DNA from: Capsicum annuum
Taxonomy: Eukaryota; Streptophyta; Magnoliopsida; Solanales; Solanaceae
Assembly (NCBI RefSeq): GCF_002878395.1
Contig: NC_061121.1
Location: forward strand, 44,598,103-44,662,102
Reading direction: 5' to 3'
Length of the DNA: 64,000 bases
Every line of letters begins with the position of its first letter. Within the stretch, counting starts at the first letter, position 1. Position numbers and translations under genes: made by a program. Below the pieces are notes generated by a model, which did no database searches, had not been told where the DNA came from, and saw nothing but the letters and a program-made list of their open reading frames with translations. Below are positions 34,780-46,510 of the stretch, in pieces.

Positions 34780-37414
34780 TGTAACACCCTGAACGTTCAA
34801 GATAAAATAAAAATCAATTGGACCTCTCTTCATATGTACTTTGACCAGAATCTAGAAATTTTATTGTATCTAGGTGCAAAGATCCAGTCTTAAGTTTCGT
34901 AGGGGCATTGGGTATGAATTAAGGGCATAAGAAATCTCTAAAACAAATTTGAGTGAAAGGTCCTTTGATGATTAAGTATTCATATAGGTTCACACAAGAA
35001 CCAAATTTAAAGAAGCATTTCTCCTAGAATATTTAGGGTTTTGTGACCCATTACCTATCAAATTAAAGATTTTTGAGTCTTCTTTCCAACACCACCAGTA
35101 ACTCATTAACCTGATACTTGAGTAAAAAGTTACGTATGTTTTACAAAGAACTAAACCAGACGAAAATTTTATTTTTTTCTTTTCTTTTCATATTCTTGGA
35201 GGTCTAATTTCGTCCTTTCCTTTTTACATTAACCCCAAGTTATTAAAACCTACTCCTCTATTAATTTTATACATTAAGACTCCTAGAGTTACTATCCATC
35301 AATTACACGTTACAATACAAATCTCCCTGCCTTCTTCAAGTTTCACAGGATAAAACCTCACTTTTCCCCATCAGTTTTTCATACGATAAACATAAATAAA
35401 CATCCGTATTCCTCCTCTAAAACTCAAATCTCAAGAATCTGATGAAATTCATTCAATAAAACAAGTCTAATTCCTTCTCCAGATCTCAAGTTCTTCAAAT
35501 ATTTTGAGGTACATAGAACCATCTTTTTCTCATGTTTCATTATGTTTTCTTATTCTCCAAATCTGTTTTGTAATATCCTTTCCAAACAGATGGTGTCTAG
35601 GTGTTTGTATTCAGCAGTTAGATTAAAAACAAATCAACCTCACAAGTTTTATTTCCACTTGGAGTCTTAACAAGTGCTTATGTATTCATAATGTAAGGAC
35701 TTGTTTGGCCAAAATCTAGAACCTGAATCTTGTCCAGTCAATAATATGGTGTTCTAAATAGTCTTCAACAAGTATTTTCTATTTCTAAATTCCTTAAAAG
35801 ACATTAGGATTAACTAACATTAAGAACATCCCTTTTATCTCTTAAATTAATGTTCGATCCCATTTGAGTATATGCTAGCATGCTGAAATTCTTTAAGTTT
35901 AACAAGTAGGAAGGACTGCTTTATCTTCTACTGGGATCTCATGTTAATCTGTTTTGCAAAATCTATGGTTTTAGATGATTTGTAATACAATATCTAGCCA
36001 ACCCTCCATGTCAAAATCTCAGTCATGCCATTATGTGAATGTTTCTATTAAAGCTATACGATAAAATTTTATGAAACTCTTAAAGTATGATTCCAATTCC
36101 ATAATCCATAAGAACGTCACATTCTCGCAACATGCCTAAAACTCTTTGCACTATGAACTATACATTATGAAATTGCAAGCCCTAGTATAATAATACCAAT
36201 TTCTAAGGAATTTTTCCATTGACCTAGTTAATAGATAATTAATAATATTAATATGAATATTTTTACAAGAATGGTTCCAATCATGTTCATGAATTATATC
36301 ATATTGAACCATGAAATTACCAATCATGACTCTCAAATATTAATAGTGTCAAATCATGAATATGAATCTATAACGGTTAACTCTCAATATGAGCCTAAAT
36401 TGGTTATACATAATTTTGAGCCTAAAGAGGCTAAACCATGAGCATGAGCCTAAAAAGTTTAAACTATGAACATGAACACAACAAGACTAATATTTTTGGT
36501 CAAAACCTAATCAGATAAATAAGATAACGTGATGAGCATAAGGGAGTTAGTTAGCTGATCGTGAAGGCATAGGTTGAAATGACAAATGCCCGAAACTATG
36601 TTTGCCGATATAGGATAGAGTCTATTTCACAAGTTGGATGACTCTTTTTTTATGTGTCCCGAAAAGGGAATAACAATGCATACTTGCTAGAAAATTATGC
36701 CATGTCACGTCCTATGCTCGGTAAGGTATAGGATAACTTAGTTGATCCGGCCGAGATCAGACTCCATGCGCTTACATGGTGGTTTATCACCGTTCACTAC
36801 TTTCTCCCATAAATAATCAAAGAAATTAAATGTACTTTACCTGGTCAATTATAAATTTAGCTTATATTCTTGTTCCTTTCCAGTTGACTTCTTTTACGTT
36901 TGAATTTTATTGTCACTTCTAATCTCTTGATGTACTACCCTCCTAAAATGATTTTTCATACCAATACATTCTACATATTGACCGCCTTTGGAGCTACATC
37001 ATTTTATGATGTAGGTTCTGGCTCTCATATTTGTGGCTAGGCGCCTCATTAGGATCTCTATCTTCTTCTATTGGTGAGCCTCTTTTCTATCAGGAGGTTG
37101 TATGGGATATGATGACTTCGTTATATTTTCTTTCCTTTTAGTATTGGTACTTATGAGAGGCATCACAAACTGATTTTGTTGCTAGACAGGTCTTGTAATT
37201 TTTAGTATTATTTGTCATGACTATTGTATCTTCAGACGTTGTGATATTAGTGAACATTGATGAAAGACTATCCTTTAAGAACTCTTATTCTATTTTGTTT
37301 CCTCTCTATTCATTATGTTAGCTGTATCCTCATGTGATATGCCAAAACGTTCACTCGTACTAGCAATAGTATATGGTACGTGCCATGTCTAGGGCCTCGG
37401 CTCGGGGCGTAATA
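34780..37414 (+). repeat. G2 3' LTR (about 2635 bp)
   Basis: Matches 18301-20868 throughout, with small indels (for example an extra 'cttactagaaaattatgcc'-type stretch near 36685). The terminal GTGACA appears as GTAATA (two transitions). Confidence 0.8.
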
Positions 37415-37737
37415 ATAGTAATTGTCTTGAATTAGCATAATAGTCCATAATTTCAGTAAATAAGCTCAATCAAAAGGTAGGGTAAGCCTAACCTACTTAG
37501 ATGCAAAAGTTAAAATATCTCTTCGTAAAGCCTCAGGATAGTGCCTTAGTAGAATCAGACTTGAATAACTTGAGTAGATAATTAATTTTTCCCTTAAATT
37601 CATTCACAACTCACATACGTACATATATATAGAGAGAGAGAAGTAGTAAGAGCGAGAATAATGGTAGATATGGTCTTATGTAGAAAATTGTAGGCAGGTT
37701 CATATGTGAGAAAAAACAAAGGAAATAAAGCTCCAAT

Positions 37738-37776
<39 letters not shown>

Positions 37777-38373
37777 TATCATTAGTGCATGCCAACACAT
37801 TCTTAAAATTGTAACTGTTGTTACCTTAAGTGGTAACTTAAATTTGAAGTGGCAGCATGCCTTAGCTATATGCTGCCTACCCTATTCGTCTTCCACGTGG
37901 TGGGGTTACAACCATATTCACAAATTTAATTTCATTACTTATATAATCGGATATTGAGTAGGCTCGTGGTAAAATAATTATAATATTTTGAATATATCAT
38001 AATTAATAGAAAATTATTTCTAACAAAATCTCTATTATATAATAACATTTTAACATTTCTAGATTTACTATCTCCACTTAAAATGTTAATAGACTATAAA
38101 AGCTACTATAAAGTGATATAAATATAACATAACTTGAGGAATTTAGTGAATATCAAAAATATTTTCGAAGGCAATAAATTATATTTCTATCAAATTTCAA
38201 TTTAAATTAAATATTCCACAATATACTAATATTACTAAAATTAATCAGATGAACTGCCTGAAAAACAAACTATCAGTGCCAGAAAGTCATAAATATCTTG
38301 GTACAGTTATAGAAAATTCCTTAATACCAAAAATGTATGAAAATACAGACAAATAACCATGAGGATCATTACA
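37415..38373 (-). mobile_element. Gypsy G1 copy 2, LTR part 2
   Basis: Resumes the G1 LTR after G2: 'attagcataatagtcc' onward matches 11400-12357. On the minus strand it starts TGTAATGATCC at 38373. It includes an (AT)n run at 37740-37772. Confidence 0.75.
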
Positions 38374-40186
38374 AAATCCACTACTAAAAGGACTTTCGTC
38401 AGCGAAAGTAAAACATAAGGACATACTTAAGGACTTAAACAGGTAGGGATACTAGGTGCACATATCATGCCTGGGAGGGAGGCCGGGTAGGTTAGTCAAA
38501 ACCACATCAGGAAACTCAAGAACCAAAAGGATAGAGTCAAGAAATTGACTCTCATCAGTAACATCCCAAACATATGACAGACATAACTCACAACCCCTCA
38601 ATATCAATCTCCTAGCCTGAATATAAGAAATAATCCCCATCGCCGCGCAGCTAATAGAACCTTGCCATACAACCAGGGGTACGCAAGGAAAGGCTAAAGA
38701 AACGATCTTAGAAATCTACCGTATCTAGGACAATGAGATAAATCTGAGTATCAAACTCTCGAAAGGTTACCAAACAAGATATATAACCAATCCACTACTA
38801 AAGAATCACCCACAGAGATAGCGATACCTAATGGCACAGATAAAGACTCAAAACATAAACCCAACCATGACGTAAAAGAAGTAGAAACATATGAGAATAT
38901 GTAATTAGGATCAAAAAAAGAAGATGGCTTATGGCATACAAAAATCTTACCTGTGATCAAAGCGTCCGAAGCCTCAGTCTCAGATCTACCTAATACAACA
39001 CACAAATCACCCTGTCCCCTACTGCACTGGGTGTCTATTCGTCCATTTATAGAATCTTGAGGACCATCCCAACGACTTTGCATATCACCCCTACCTAATG
39101 GCGGCACTAACCTGATCGGTTATGCTATCAAAATTAAAGGCTCAACCATCCTACGCTGAGGACACTTACGAGCAATGTGACCAACCACCCCACATCTATA
39201 ACATACCCTGAGCACCCCTCTCTGTCTAGAAGATCCAGTGAATCTGAAATGGCTAGCTTAACTCGACTATCCAGACTAAACATGCCTCTATGGATGGATG
39301 CTTCTCTAACCACAAGAACTACTAAAATTAGGATGACCCCTATTTGATATCTGAAGCGATGCTTGGACTAGCTAACTAGGCTAATGCTGATACTGAGAAG
39401 GAAGTTATTAGGGATACCTATAGTGAAATCCTCCTGTGAACTGTTAATCATTGTAGTAGCCCTGGTAATGTGATCTCTTATCGCTGCCCCTTTAGGCCTC
39501 ACAATTCATCTTCTCTATAGGATAAGTATGCTCAGCTATCTCAGAAAAAGACTTTCCTGAAGTCACTAAACTCTGTGTAGCCCTAGAAGTGATAATCTCA
39601 ATCCCCTAAGGAAGCATCGAATTCACTCATACTCCGTAGGCAGAATAATTGTGGAAAGCCTGGCTAACTCATGGAATCTTTCCTTATACTCAGCCACAGA
39701 CATAGAACCCTGTCTCTATATTATAAACTCATCCCAAAGATGCTGATAGGTTCTGCGAGGCATATATTTCCCTAAGAAAGCCTCGGAGAACTAAGTCCAA
39801 GTCACCGGTGGAGATCCAAATAGCCTGGAATCAAAGATAACCCCCCTCCCCACCATCTCCTCAATGTTGTGTCTAATTGATAAGCAACAAAGTCCACTCC
39901 TCGAGCCTCAACCAACCCCAAATTTCACAATCTCTCCTCGAAACTGGATTGAAACTCATTATTATCCTCTCCTGGAGTCCCAACAAACCTGGGTGGTTTC
40001 AATCTCAAAAATTGGCCCAACATATTCTGCTCCACTGAAGACATTACTGGCTGCGCTACTACCGATTGTGGTACTACTAGTGCTGGTGAAGTATCTACCC
40101 TAGGCACCGCTGCCACTGGATGTGCTCCTAAATTATCTCCACTCTGTGTTGCTGGTTGATTTCTCTCATTTGATGGACCGCCAATT
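38374..40186 (-). pseudogene. Gypsy G1 copy 2 gag-protease joined to pol end
   Basis: On the minus strand: gag (39925-40186: MSSVEQNMLGQFLRLKPPRF, VGTPGEDNNEFQSSFEERL), zinc knuckle CYRCGVVGHIARKC (about 39165-39210), protease region (39107-38751: ALITGKIFVCHKPSS..., DPNYIFSYVSTSFTSWLGL, VPLGIAISVGDSLVVDWLY; the catalytic D-x-G is D-P-N here), then SILLVLEFPDVVLTNLPGL at about 38490. It then jumps to the pol-end text just as copy 1 does. Several stops. The 5' end of gag is cut at 40186 by another LTR. Confidence 0.8.
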
Positions 40187-42190
40187 TGTAACACCTCAAG
40201 TCTGTACCTCGAATGCTACACGGTGCTCATAATCGCAAAGGACCATAGGCTAACCCATGTCTGGTACCTGCTGTAGTAACTGAATAATAATACTATACTA
40301 ATTTGTAGAATATAGATGGAACATCTCCCATAAGGTTCAAAACTAAATAATCCTACTGAATATAGTATCAAAATACCAAAACTGAAGCATAAATACTAAA
40401 GGACTGGAATACTGTCTAAAAATACTCTAGTCTAGGAAGCCTTTGAACTGAGGAGTTGATTGGACAAACCCCCAACCAACTCTGACTACGAAAAAAAATT
40501 ATGTCCTCAAACTATGAGGACTCGCCACTACTCTAAATGTTGGGAATCTGATCTACTAAGGATGATATGCAGCTCATGAGTCTGAACCTATGATATAAGA
40601 CATCATAGCGCAAAAGAAAGAATGTGTTAGTACTTTGAATGTATTGGTATGCTCAGTGAGGTAGGATGGTATGCATGGGTTTATATGCATGAACAATACT
40701 AACTAAATAACATGAATATGACTAAATAAGAGTACATGCATGAATACATAAACTGTAACTGAGATTGTGATAATACTAAATACTGAGTTTAAGTACTAAT
40801 TGACTGATTACTAAGTTTACTGACACTATATTGCTGATATCTGAATTACTGTATTTGAAAGTCCTGACTTTTGTGGAACAATACTGAGTTCCATACTGAG
40901 CTGAGTGACTATATATGATATTCCTAAATCCGTAGAACTAGATTGAGTTCTATACTGAGATTGAATCTATAACTGAAACTGTGGTAGGAAATCATCTAAT
41001 CGACATGTCCCTTCTAGAACTGATTTGAGGTCAACCTGTAACCCCATTTGGAAGGGTGTCAATACCATGCCATAGGTAAGGACAAACTATGAGTTAACCC
41101 TTTTTGACAAGAATCTCTTATGCCAACCCTCACTGAGTGAGTGATATGTATTAACCCTTATAATATCTGGCAGGAAGATATCTCAAGCTATGCTAGCTAC
41201 GTAGTTCTATAATGCAGGAATTGCTACTAAGGGTCAAACCCTCTGCTGACTGGAATACCCTCATCCCTGAGTTAACTCAGTGCTGAATCCTACTCCCAAC
41301 TGAATAGACATAGAACAAATTTCTATTCTATACTAGGCTGGACTGAGTTATTACTGATATTATCGTTTAACTAAACTAAACTTAGTTTAGTGGATTCTGT
41401 AGACTGACAGAATACTACTGAATTTTATTAGCTGACTGAGCGTAGGGTGCTACTGAGTTTTGAGATAGTATTGAACTAGACTGGACTACTACTTAGTATA
41501 CTGAGTTTTCCTAAGTTTTGTAACTAACTGAGAGTACTACTGATTGTGGCGTGACTGACATTGTTATATGACTGACCATGGCTCTAGGTAAGCAGCTAAT
41601 TTGTCGAGACAAGTACCCCCAGGACTCGATAGCATAAAATAAGAGACATGGCACAACCTTGAAATATGTAGGCTAAGTACTTGATCATCATTCATTCATT
41701 GGGGCATTTTAACAAACACTTGCATGACATGAACTTGTACACATACTAATCATGATATAACTTCACTATTTAACTCACATGATTAGTTTAACAAACACTT
41801 GAAAGGCATGGAACATGCACATAATACTAATAAACATGTGAGCACACAACTTCATATACCAAATTCATAAATTTGAAAGCTTTATCATGATTTCACATGA
41901 TAACACATATAACTCAATTAACCCCGCATGAAACTTATCATAAAATATGGATTTGAACCCAATTAATCATTATTAACATGAATATTATCAAACCCAACAT
42001 GGAATTCATGAAATTCATACAATTTAATTTTAAAAATAGATTCTTGAACTCCAAGGGTGGAAGGTGCCCTTGGATGAAACTTCACATACCTTGATACTTG
42101 ATTTTCAGAAGATTAATAGTAAAATTTTTTATATTTGAATCTTGAATTGAAAACCCTAAAGATTGTTTTTGAGAGAAATTGTGAGAAAGT
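40187..42190 (-). mobile_element. Gypsy-type LTR fragment G4
   Basis: Begins TGTAACACCTC at 40187, next to broken G1 gag. The right part (42050-42185) has R/U5-like text on the minus strand (acactttctc...; 'aaggtatgtgaagtttcatc'), suggesting a minus-strand LTR whose upstream half is missing. There are many short 'actgag' and 'tactgaa' repeats in 40750-41580. At about 42190 it joins LTR G3. Orientation and type are uncertain. Confidence 0.4.
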
Positions 42191-43569
42191 GAGTCAAGCC
42201 CCCAACCCAAGTGGGTTGCAAGGGTCGGAATCTCTGAATCTACTATGCCACACTGTCGTCGCCAGCGTACAATAATAATCTACACGTATCAGTAAATATG
42301 GTTTTAGGCTAAGAGTTACTTGAACTATATCCCTTTTTGAGTAACCACCTAACCCTCTTTAAGCCCATTTTTAACTCTTTTAAAATCATGCATCTTCTGA
42401 AAACATTCTTTGAAATGTCTTATCTGCTATGGCATACATACTTATGGTATCATCATACCATTGACTTGCAAGTCACATCTCTGAGCCATTATTATCATAT
42501 TACAATCTCTGTTTTCAAAACATAAATTTGCGACCACCATATCAATAAATCATTTCAAAGAACTCTTTCTCTAAAACTCATCTAAACACATGTATTCAAC
42601 TCTCTTTGTCAAACTTTCAATGATGCAAGGTGGCCATGTCATAACACTTAATCTCATGCAAATCTTTCTCTTCTAAGAAAATATATTTACATCAAGAAAC
42701 TCCCCCTCTTAAGTCTCTAAATCATCTTTAAAATACTATGGTATTTGAGTAAACTATTTTCAAGCTATAAATCATGCATTTCAATCAATCACCATAAGAT
42801 CATAAACATAAGGTTATTACAAGAGAGAGATTTTCATTATTTGTGATCTCAAACAAATCTTCAATTTCAATTTTCGTACATTTACTTATATGTGTAAATA
42901 AATTTAAGGCGATAAGGATTAAAGGCCAAAACAACAATATCATTATCATGCATAAAGCATCATAAAATCATGGATTTCAAACCCCTTTAACAAATTCATG
43001 CTTGATAATCTTTAAATCATATTTGAGTATTTTAAACAAGCCCATTTAATTTTAGGATAAACCTTACGTACCTCAAATAGAAAATCAGAGACTGATTTTA
43101 GAAGCTCATGGTTTGGGGATTTCAAATCATCAATCAGTTTTAAAAATTCACGGTTGAATCTTGAGATTCTTGGAAGAGGTTTTGGGATGTTTAGGGTTTT
43201 TGGTTTGTAGAGAATGAAGATTTGGGCATAAAGTGCTTTTATTATGCCATTGATTGTATGTTTATAGACGGATTGGGGGTATGGTAATTTCTCAAAATAC
43301 CCCCCTTTTAACCTATAATGTAACCAGAAAAATATAACTGGGAGCCCAATTTTATGGGCCACCACGATGCGCCACTATCGCGGTGGCTCACTGGAAATTG
43401 ACGAATGGGATTTGTGGGGTCATCACGATGTGGAGCCATTGAATTTAGCTCGACGCACCACAATCGTGCTACGCTACTGGAATTTGACATTTCTAAATAG
43501 ACCACCTCCGTGATGCGCTAAGCATTAAAATAAGGGTTTTCGTTCTATCCCAAAATGCAGAGTGTTACA
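42191..43569 (-). mobile_element. Gypsy G3 3' LTR, truncated
   Basis: On the minus strand it starts TGTAACACTCTGC at 43569 and matches 50355-51733 closely for about 1.4 kb. The 3' part is cut off at 42190. A purine tract (gatcccaagggggagata on the minus strand) precedes it, so it is the 3' LTR of a minus-strand element. Confidence 0.8.
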
Positions 43570-44393
43570 TTATCTCCCCCTTGGGATCATTCATACCCGA
43601 ATGATAGGTAGGAACATTAAATATTAAAGGTATAGAATAACACAGCTATGATGCGTCTTCTAAGAAAGGATATAACTGATCTGAAACATTTAAACTTCTA
43701 TCATGAAACTAAATTCTTAGCTGACTTGCCCTTACTTGTTTTAAGAAGCTGATTCATGCTGAGAGTTTAGGATTCCCCCCTCTGTCTGAGCTAAAATAGC
43801 TGGAAAAAATTAAGATTATGTGTTAAACTCTTATGAACTGAGTCATGACTAAATAACTGAATCTGAAACATGATACTTGGACTGAACTGAATTCACAACT
43901 TACACGGATAGAATAGATTATCTTTTGGAATGGTCATACACATTGGACTTCAGATAGTACGACTGGGTGAAAAGGTTGAAAAACCACAGTAACTTGTCTA
44001 CCGGACTGTTAAACTGAATTACTGGCTACATAAAATGAATTATACTTAACACTTTTACTTAACTAGAGTATCTCTTCATCACTCTTTCTAAAAAAGTCCT
44101 GGTAGCATTAGGGATCAAGAAATCTTAGGCATGATTTATGCAAGACATCCAACTAAGGAATCACAACCTTGGCACTACTCTATTGCATGGAATATAGACA
44201 TTTAACTCATAAGCTAGGATAGAATTTCTGGGCCTTAGGCAATGCAACTTCTTACTTTCAAGGTTAGCCATATTTCTAAAATACTCTCTCAACTATATTT
44301 TTCCCTTAAACACTATGCTCATTAATTCTACATATTTTTCTCACATAGCCGCTGATATTTCCATCTACTAATGTCTAAAGGGAACTAAATCCT
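43570..44393 (-). pseudogene. G3 interior, 3' part, decayed
   Basis: Holds the purine tract and about 0.8 kb of AT-rich sequence without recognisable coding frames. It is continued at 46511 beyond the solo LTR. Confidence 0.5.
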
Positions 44394-46510
44394 TGTCACG
44401 ACCCGAACCAGGGCCTGGCCATGACAAGCATTTTGAACCATGAAGGCCCGAAACACCCCTATCTATATGGTCATCATGCACCTAATTCATATGATCAAAG
44501 TAATGCGGAAGAAAAACAATAATTCGGAAACCTGGTTATAAATATGAAAAGGAACATTAACGGGAAAATAAGGTTTCCCCCAACATCAATAAACCTCTAA
44601 ACAACTGTCTGTAAAAATCTCTAACAAATGAATGAGTCAAGTAATTGTATATGAACTGGGACAAGGCCCCCAGTAGACCCCAAAACTGAATATAAGATAA
44701 AAGGACTGCAGGACATAAGACCTTCCGAAACATAGAAGGATCACCACTTGTCTCTGCAACTCTGTCTGAATGATCTACTGATTCTCTTGACACCTAGACT
44801 GGGCCTCTGAACCTGAGAGGTTGGAAAGGGGAAGGGGTCAGCACAAAAGTACTGGCATGCAGAGATATCAAAACAAAACATAATATTTTTACAAAATATA
44901 GTTGAGAGCCATTATAAAGAAATTTCGTATCAAATCATTTGAAAACACATGGGCGTAATGCAATAGTTTCTCAACAACAATGAAATGCAACTGAGCTAGG
45001 TGGAATACCCTACATAATTTACACTAACTGTCTAACCTCGGTTACCACCGAGAATAGAGTATAAGTGAGGGAGAGACACACAAGATCACATAGCAGGGTG
45101 TCTCGAGCCAATGGTAGTGCCTAAGATCACTTAGCCCAGGATCCTACCTATATTCCCAATTTGGTAATGACATAAAGTCAAGTACACAAGATCAGTTAGT
45201 CTGGTACCAAATCTCCTTGTCGGCAAACACGTATTCTAGCGAGGAGCCCTTAGACTCAAACGCCTTCTTCGGGCATCCACCTATCTCATGTAAAATCAAT
45301 GCATTTGAATTTCATCTGATTCAATCACATATCATATTTTGTAGGTTATCGTCATACCTGACTTTCAAGTCATCAATATCACTTTCACATATCCATTATC
45401 ATTTAAAAACCAAGGTGCTTCATCATTTACAAGTGGTGAACAATAATTATTTCAAATTCATGCTCTCTTTTGTTGGTCACAATATGATATGGGGTATCAA
45501 GACATTATCATGGGAATTTGAAAGCAATTTATCATTCATATTTATCAAACATCCATGGAAAATCTCAAATCACATATGCAAGGTTTCAACCATTAAAGTA
45601 TATAGGCAAACAATTCCCATGACATAAAGAAAAATGACTTAGAAATCATATTGAAAGCAAGTTATTAGCATTTGATTGAAAACCCCCATTTAAAAGCATG
45701 CATGTTCATAAAAACTACACCCATGAGATTTTAGGATAACCCCACGTACCTCTATTTCCAAGGATAATAGATGTTTCTTGAAGCTTGCGGATTGGTGATT
45801 CCAAATATATAATTATCTTTGAAAACCTACGGTCGAATCTTGAACTATTTAGTTTTTTATTTTGAAACCCTAAGAAGAATATTTGAGCGCTTTTGATGAA
45901 TGGAGGTGTATTTTGGGGTCCTTGGAACTGAATTTCGTGTTTTAGGGCTAAGTAAGGGTGGAAAAGGACAACTTTGTCCCTAAAACGAAGTGTTTAAGTC
46001 ACTTGAATTCTTTACATAGGCGCCGCCCATCCCATTGCCTATGATTACATAGGCGCCGCCTAGGCTATCACCTATGTTTACATATACGCCGCCTAGGCTA
46101 TTGCCTATGCTTTCCAATGGCCATTGGCGATTGGTTAGGCGACACATATCACTTTGAAAGGCCATAACTTCTTGCTTAGGTTTCGAATTTTAGCAAAATT
46201 GGTATCATTGGAAAGCTAACTCGAATAACTATCATTTGACACATAGTAGGCTTTCTAATTCGACATATACAGAGAGTTATGGTCGATAGAAGCTGACACA
46301 CTTTACAACATCCACTAAAACTTAGTCGATAGAAATAGTTTCAAATCGTTCATGAGTTGAAGGACCTCTATGGTCTAAATTCAAACTTGAATGGATTCAC
46401 ATGCTACACAAATAATTAACATGTTGTATTGGCATAGGATTTTATGCTTCGGGATTATCAATGCATCGAAATCATGGTCTATATTGTAGCCTAAAATGCG
46501 GAGCGTTACA
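44394..46510 (-). mobile_element. Solo LTR G5 (minus)
   Basis: Minus-strand termini are TGTAACGCTCCGC at 46510 and GGGTCGTGACA at 44394, length 2117 bp. The flanking 5-mers are atcct (44389-44393) and atccc (46511-46515), a target duplication with one change. It sits inside the G3 interior with no internal region of its own, hence a solo LTR made by LTR-LTR recombination. Its downstream half is related to the LTR at 60440-62565. Confidence 0.75.
46012..46110. repeat. 33-bp GC-rich tandem repeat, three units, in LTR G5
   Basis: Units start at about 46012, 46045 and 46078 (core tacataggcgccgcctaggc, then tatcacctatgtt). GC-rich against an AT-rich background, and in the U3-side half of the LTR. 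Confidence 0.8.

Larger units (their letters stand above)
18301..37414 (+). mobile_element. Ty3/gypsy retrotransposon G2 with nested insertions
   Basis: LTRs at 18301-20868 and 34780-37414 (about 2.6 kb each) both start TGTAACACCCTGAACG. The 5' copy ends GTGACA. A degenerate tRNA-Met primer site follows the 5' LTR and a purine tract (cccaagggggagatat) precedes the 3' LTR. The interior is mostly decayed and is split by copia C (21824-32230). The whole element sits inside the LTR of G1 copy 2; the uninterrupted sequence is preserved at about 11370-11400. In the first roughly 165 aligned bases I count about nine differences between the two LTRs. The 3' end of the right LTR is decayed, so no clean target duplication is visible. 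Confidence 0.85.

Noticed and set aside
43012..43365. 117-codon minus frame as a gene
   Set aside because: It lies in the truncated G3 LTR and its copy at 51180-51480 is broken.
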